From an uncultured Nannocystaceae bacterium (lineage in GTDB: Bacteria; Myxococcota_A; Polyangia; Nannocystales; Nannocystaceae): a DNA stretch of 9,146 nucleotides. The stretch is taken from positions 1 to 9,146 of the forward strand of contig CALKDV010000077.1 of the NCBI GenBank assembly GCA_938084085.1, written 5' to 3'. Below the pieces are notes generated by a model, which did no database searches, had not been told where the DNA came from, and worked only from the letters and a program-made list of their open reading frames with translations. Of this stretch, positions 7,881 to 9,146 are shown piece by piece; position 1 is the stretch's first letter; every line of letters begins with the position of its first letter. The position numbers and the translations under genes were made by a program.

Positions 7881-9146
7881 ATGAGCATCACCAAGTTCTC
7901 CATGCACCAGCGCCGGCTCGTGACCGTCATCGCGTTCATGTGCGCGCTGATCGGATTCTTCGAATACCTGCACTTCCCCTCTCAAGAGGACCCGCAGATC
8001 GAGTCGCGGGTGTCGGTGGTTTCTGCCTTCAACCCAGGCCTCGCTCCCGAGGAGATGGAACACCTCATCGCGCGCCCGATCGAGGAGCACGCGCGCAAGC
8101 TGCCAGAAGTCGACGAGATCGAGTCCCGCGTGCGCCAAGGCAGCGCCACTGTCGAGATCACCTTTCACGACTGGGCCACGAACCTCGACCCCATCTACCA
8201 AAAGCTCCGCAACTATATGGAGGAGGCCCAACGCGAATTCCCGGACGGGACCGTCGGCGCCTTCGTCAACGATGACTTCGGGAAGGTGTCCTCGGCGAGC
8301 ATCGCGCTCACAGGGGAAGGCTTCACTCACCACGAGCTCCGCGAGATGGCGGAGGACATCGCCGACGACCTGTACACGGTGTCCGGGGTCCGCGACGTTG
8401 ACTTGTTCGGCGTCCGGGACGACCGCGTCTACCTGGAGGTGGAGAGCGTCCAGATCAGCTCCAAAGGCACGTCGCCGCAGGCGCTGTTCGCCCCCGTCAT
8501 CGACCAAAACCAGATCTTGCCGAAGGGAGTTTTACGTGGGAGCGGCTCCCAAATCATCGTGGACGCCGCCGGTCATTTTGAAGACCTCGCGCAGATCGAG
8601 TCGACCCCGGTAGGGCTCTCCGAGGACCGTGGAACGGCCTATTTCGGCGACCTTGTCGACGTCGTGCCTGGATATCAAGACCCCGCGCCCTCCTACGCGT
8701 GGTTCTCGGGCACGCCAACGATCGTGCTGTCGGTCAGCATGGCCGACGACGAAAACATCATCGAATTCGGCGCCCGCCTGAAACAGAAGACCGCCGCTCT
8801 CGAGCAGTCTCTCCCCATCGGCTGCCAACTTCGCTTCGGGATCTTCCAACCCGACATCGTCGAGACCGCGATCAGCTCCTTCACGAACAACCTCTATCAG
8901 ACCCTCACCATCGTCTGCGTGGTGGTGCTGCTGTTCTTAGGTCTGCGAACCGGCGTGGTCGTGGGTGTCTCCATACCCCTGGTCATTTTGATCACGCTGA
9001 TCGTGATGCGGCAGGTGGGGATCCCCCTCCACTCCATCTCGATCGCCGCGATGATCATCTCCCTCGGACTCCTCGTGGACAACTCCATCGTCGTCGCAGA
9101 GGACTTCCGGCGGCGACTAGGTCTCGGCGAAGAGCGACGCGAGGCT
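7881..9146 (+). CDS. RND efflux permease, N-terminal 422 residues (3' truncated)
   Basis: This is an inner-membrane proton-driven transporter of the AcrB/MexB superfamily and partner of the adaptor just upstream. I translated the frame from the ATG at 7881 to the right edge without a stop. TM1 is at about 12-31 (RLVTVIAFMCALIGFFEYL), followed by FPSQEDPQIESRVSVVSAFNPG, the typical start of the porter domain. The porter domain continues with HLIARPIEEHARKL, IESRVRQGSATVEITF and, later, VSGVRDVDLFG. TM2 is at about 340-355, TM3 at about 358-376 and TM4 at about 385-405. TM4 carries SLGLLVDNSIVVAED; Asp400 matches the proton-relay Asp407 of AcrB, while Asn401 stands where AcrB has Asp408. Full-length relatives have about 1,000-1,050 residues, so some 600 are missing, including the second porter half. 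The truncation is only the window edge. Drug or metal specificity cannot be told. Confidence 0.93.
   Translation, partial: MSITKFSMHQRRLVTVIAFMCALIGFFEYLHFPSQEDPQIESRVSVVSAFNPGLAPEEMEHLIARPIEEHARKLPEVDEIESRVRQGSATVEITFHDWATNLDPIYQKLRNYMEEAQREFPDGTVGAFVNDDFGKVSSASIALTGEGFTHHELREMAEDIADDLYTVSGVRDVDLFGVRDDRVYLEVESVQISSKGTSPQALFAPVIDQNQILPKGVLRGSGSQIIVDAAGHFEDLAQIESTPVGLSEDRGTAYFGDLVDVVPGYQDPAPSYAWFSGTPTIVLSVSMADDENIIEFGARLKQKTAALEQSLPIGCQLRFGIFQPDIVETAISSFTNNLYQTLTIVCVVVLLFLGLRTGVVVGVSIPLVILITLIVMRQVGIPLHSISIAAMIISLGLLVDNSIVVAEDFRRRLGLGEERREA

Noticed and set aside
6770..7939. 389-codon minus-strand frame covering nearly the whole adaptor gene
   Set aside because: It is long, but its composition is that of a reverse-strand shadow, and the plus strand encodes a complete adaptor with lipobox and lipoyl halves.
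7940..8613. Two plus-strand frames of 111 and 113 codons over the permease
   Set aside because: They are out of frame with the permease, which reads without a stop from 7881 and carries the conserved motifs. I checked whether the overlap at 8272 marked a frameshift; it does not.

Overview
The window is a G+C-rich stretch of Gram-negative chromosome with long, dense genes and many antisense shadow frames. It carries outer-membrane, lipoprotein and periplasmic genes, plus a secreted Gly-rich two-helix protein that ends in Gly-Arg-Phe. Together these suggest a Myxococcota or deltaproteobacterial-type organism. That assignment is inference, because no rRNA or other taxonomic marker is present. 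I found no mobile element, tRNA, rRNA or CRISPR array.

Layout: (1) 1-1157, plus strand, the C-terminal half of a TonB-dependent receptor beta-barrel cut by the left edge. (2) 1219-3228, minus strand, a biosynthetic arginine decarboxylase (speA), convergent with the receptor. (3) 3293-3967, plus strand, a secreted M15/DUF882 murein endopeptidase of the MepK (YcbK) type, divergent from speA across a very short shared control region. (4) 3988-4548, minus strand, a small secreted protein with two predicted membrane segments and no recognised family. (5) 4549-5036, a gene-free divergent region rich in inverted repeats, with a strong G-quadruplex-like tract on the minus strand. (6) 5037-6716, plus strand, the ABC-F translation factor EttA with a probable GTG start. 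(7) 6752-7876 and 7881-9146, plus strand, a lipoprotein periplasmic adaptor and the N-terminal 422 residues of an RND efflux permease that runs off the right edge.

The adaptor and permease form a clear two-gene operon: a 4-base gap, with a strong ribosome binding site inside the end of the adaptor gene. The outer-membrane partner of the pump is not in the window. The other genes look like independent housekeeping or envelope functions: polyamine synthesis, cell-wall remodelling and ribosome energy sensing.

Most of the coding content is ordinary. The less ordinary signals are in the leaders. speA is preceded by a seven-codon mini-ORF (MGRIWPP-stop) that has the best Shine-Dalgarno sequence near the gene and overlaps a speA ATG in an ATGA arrangement. 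ettA and the small membrane protein both have perfect inverted repeats pressed against their start codons. These are sequence observations; any regulatory role is inferred.
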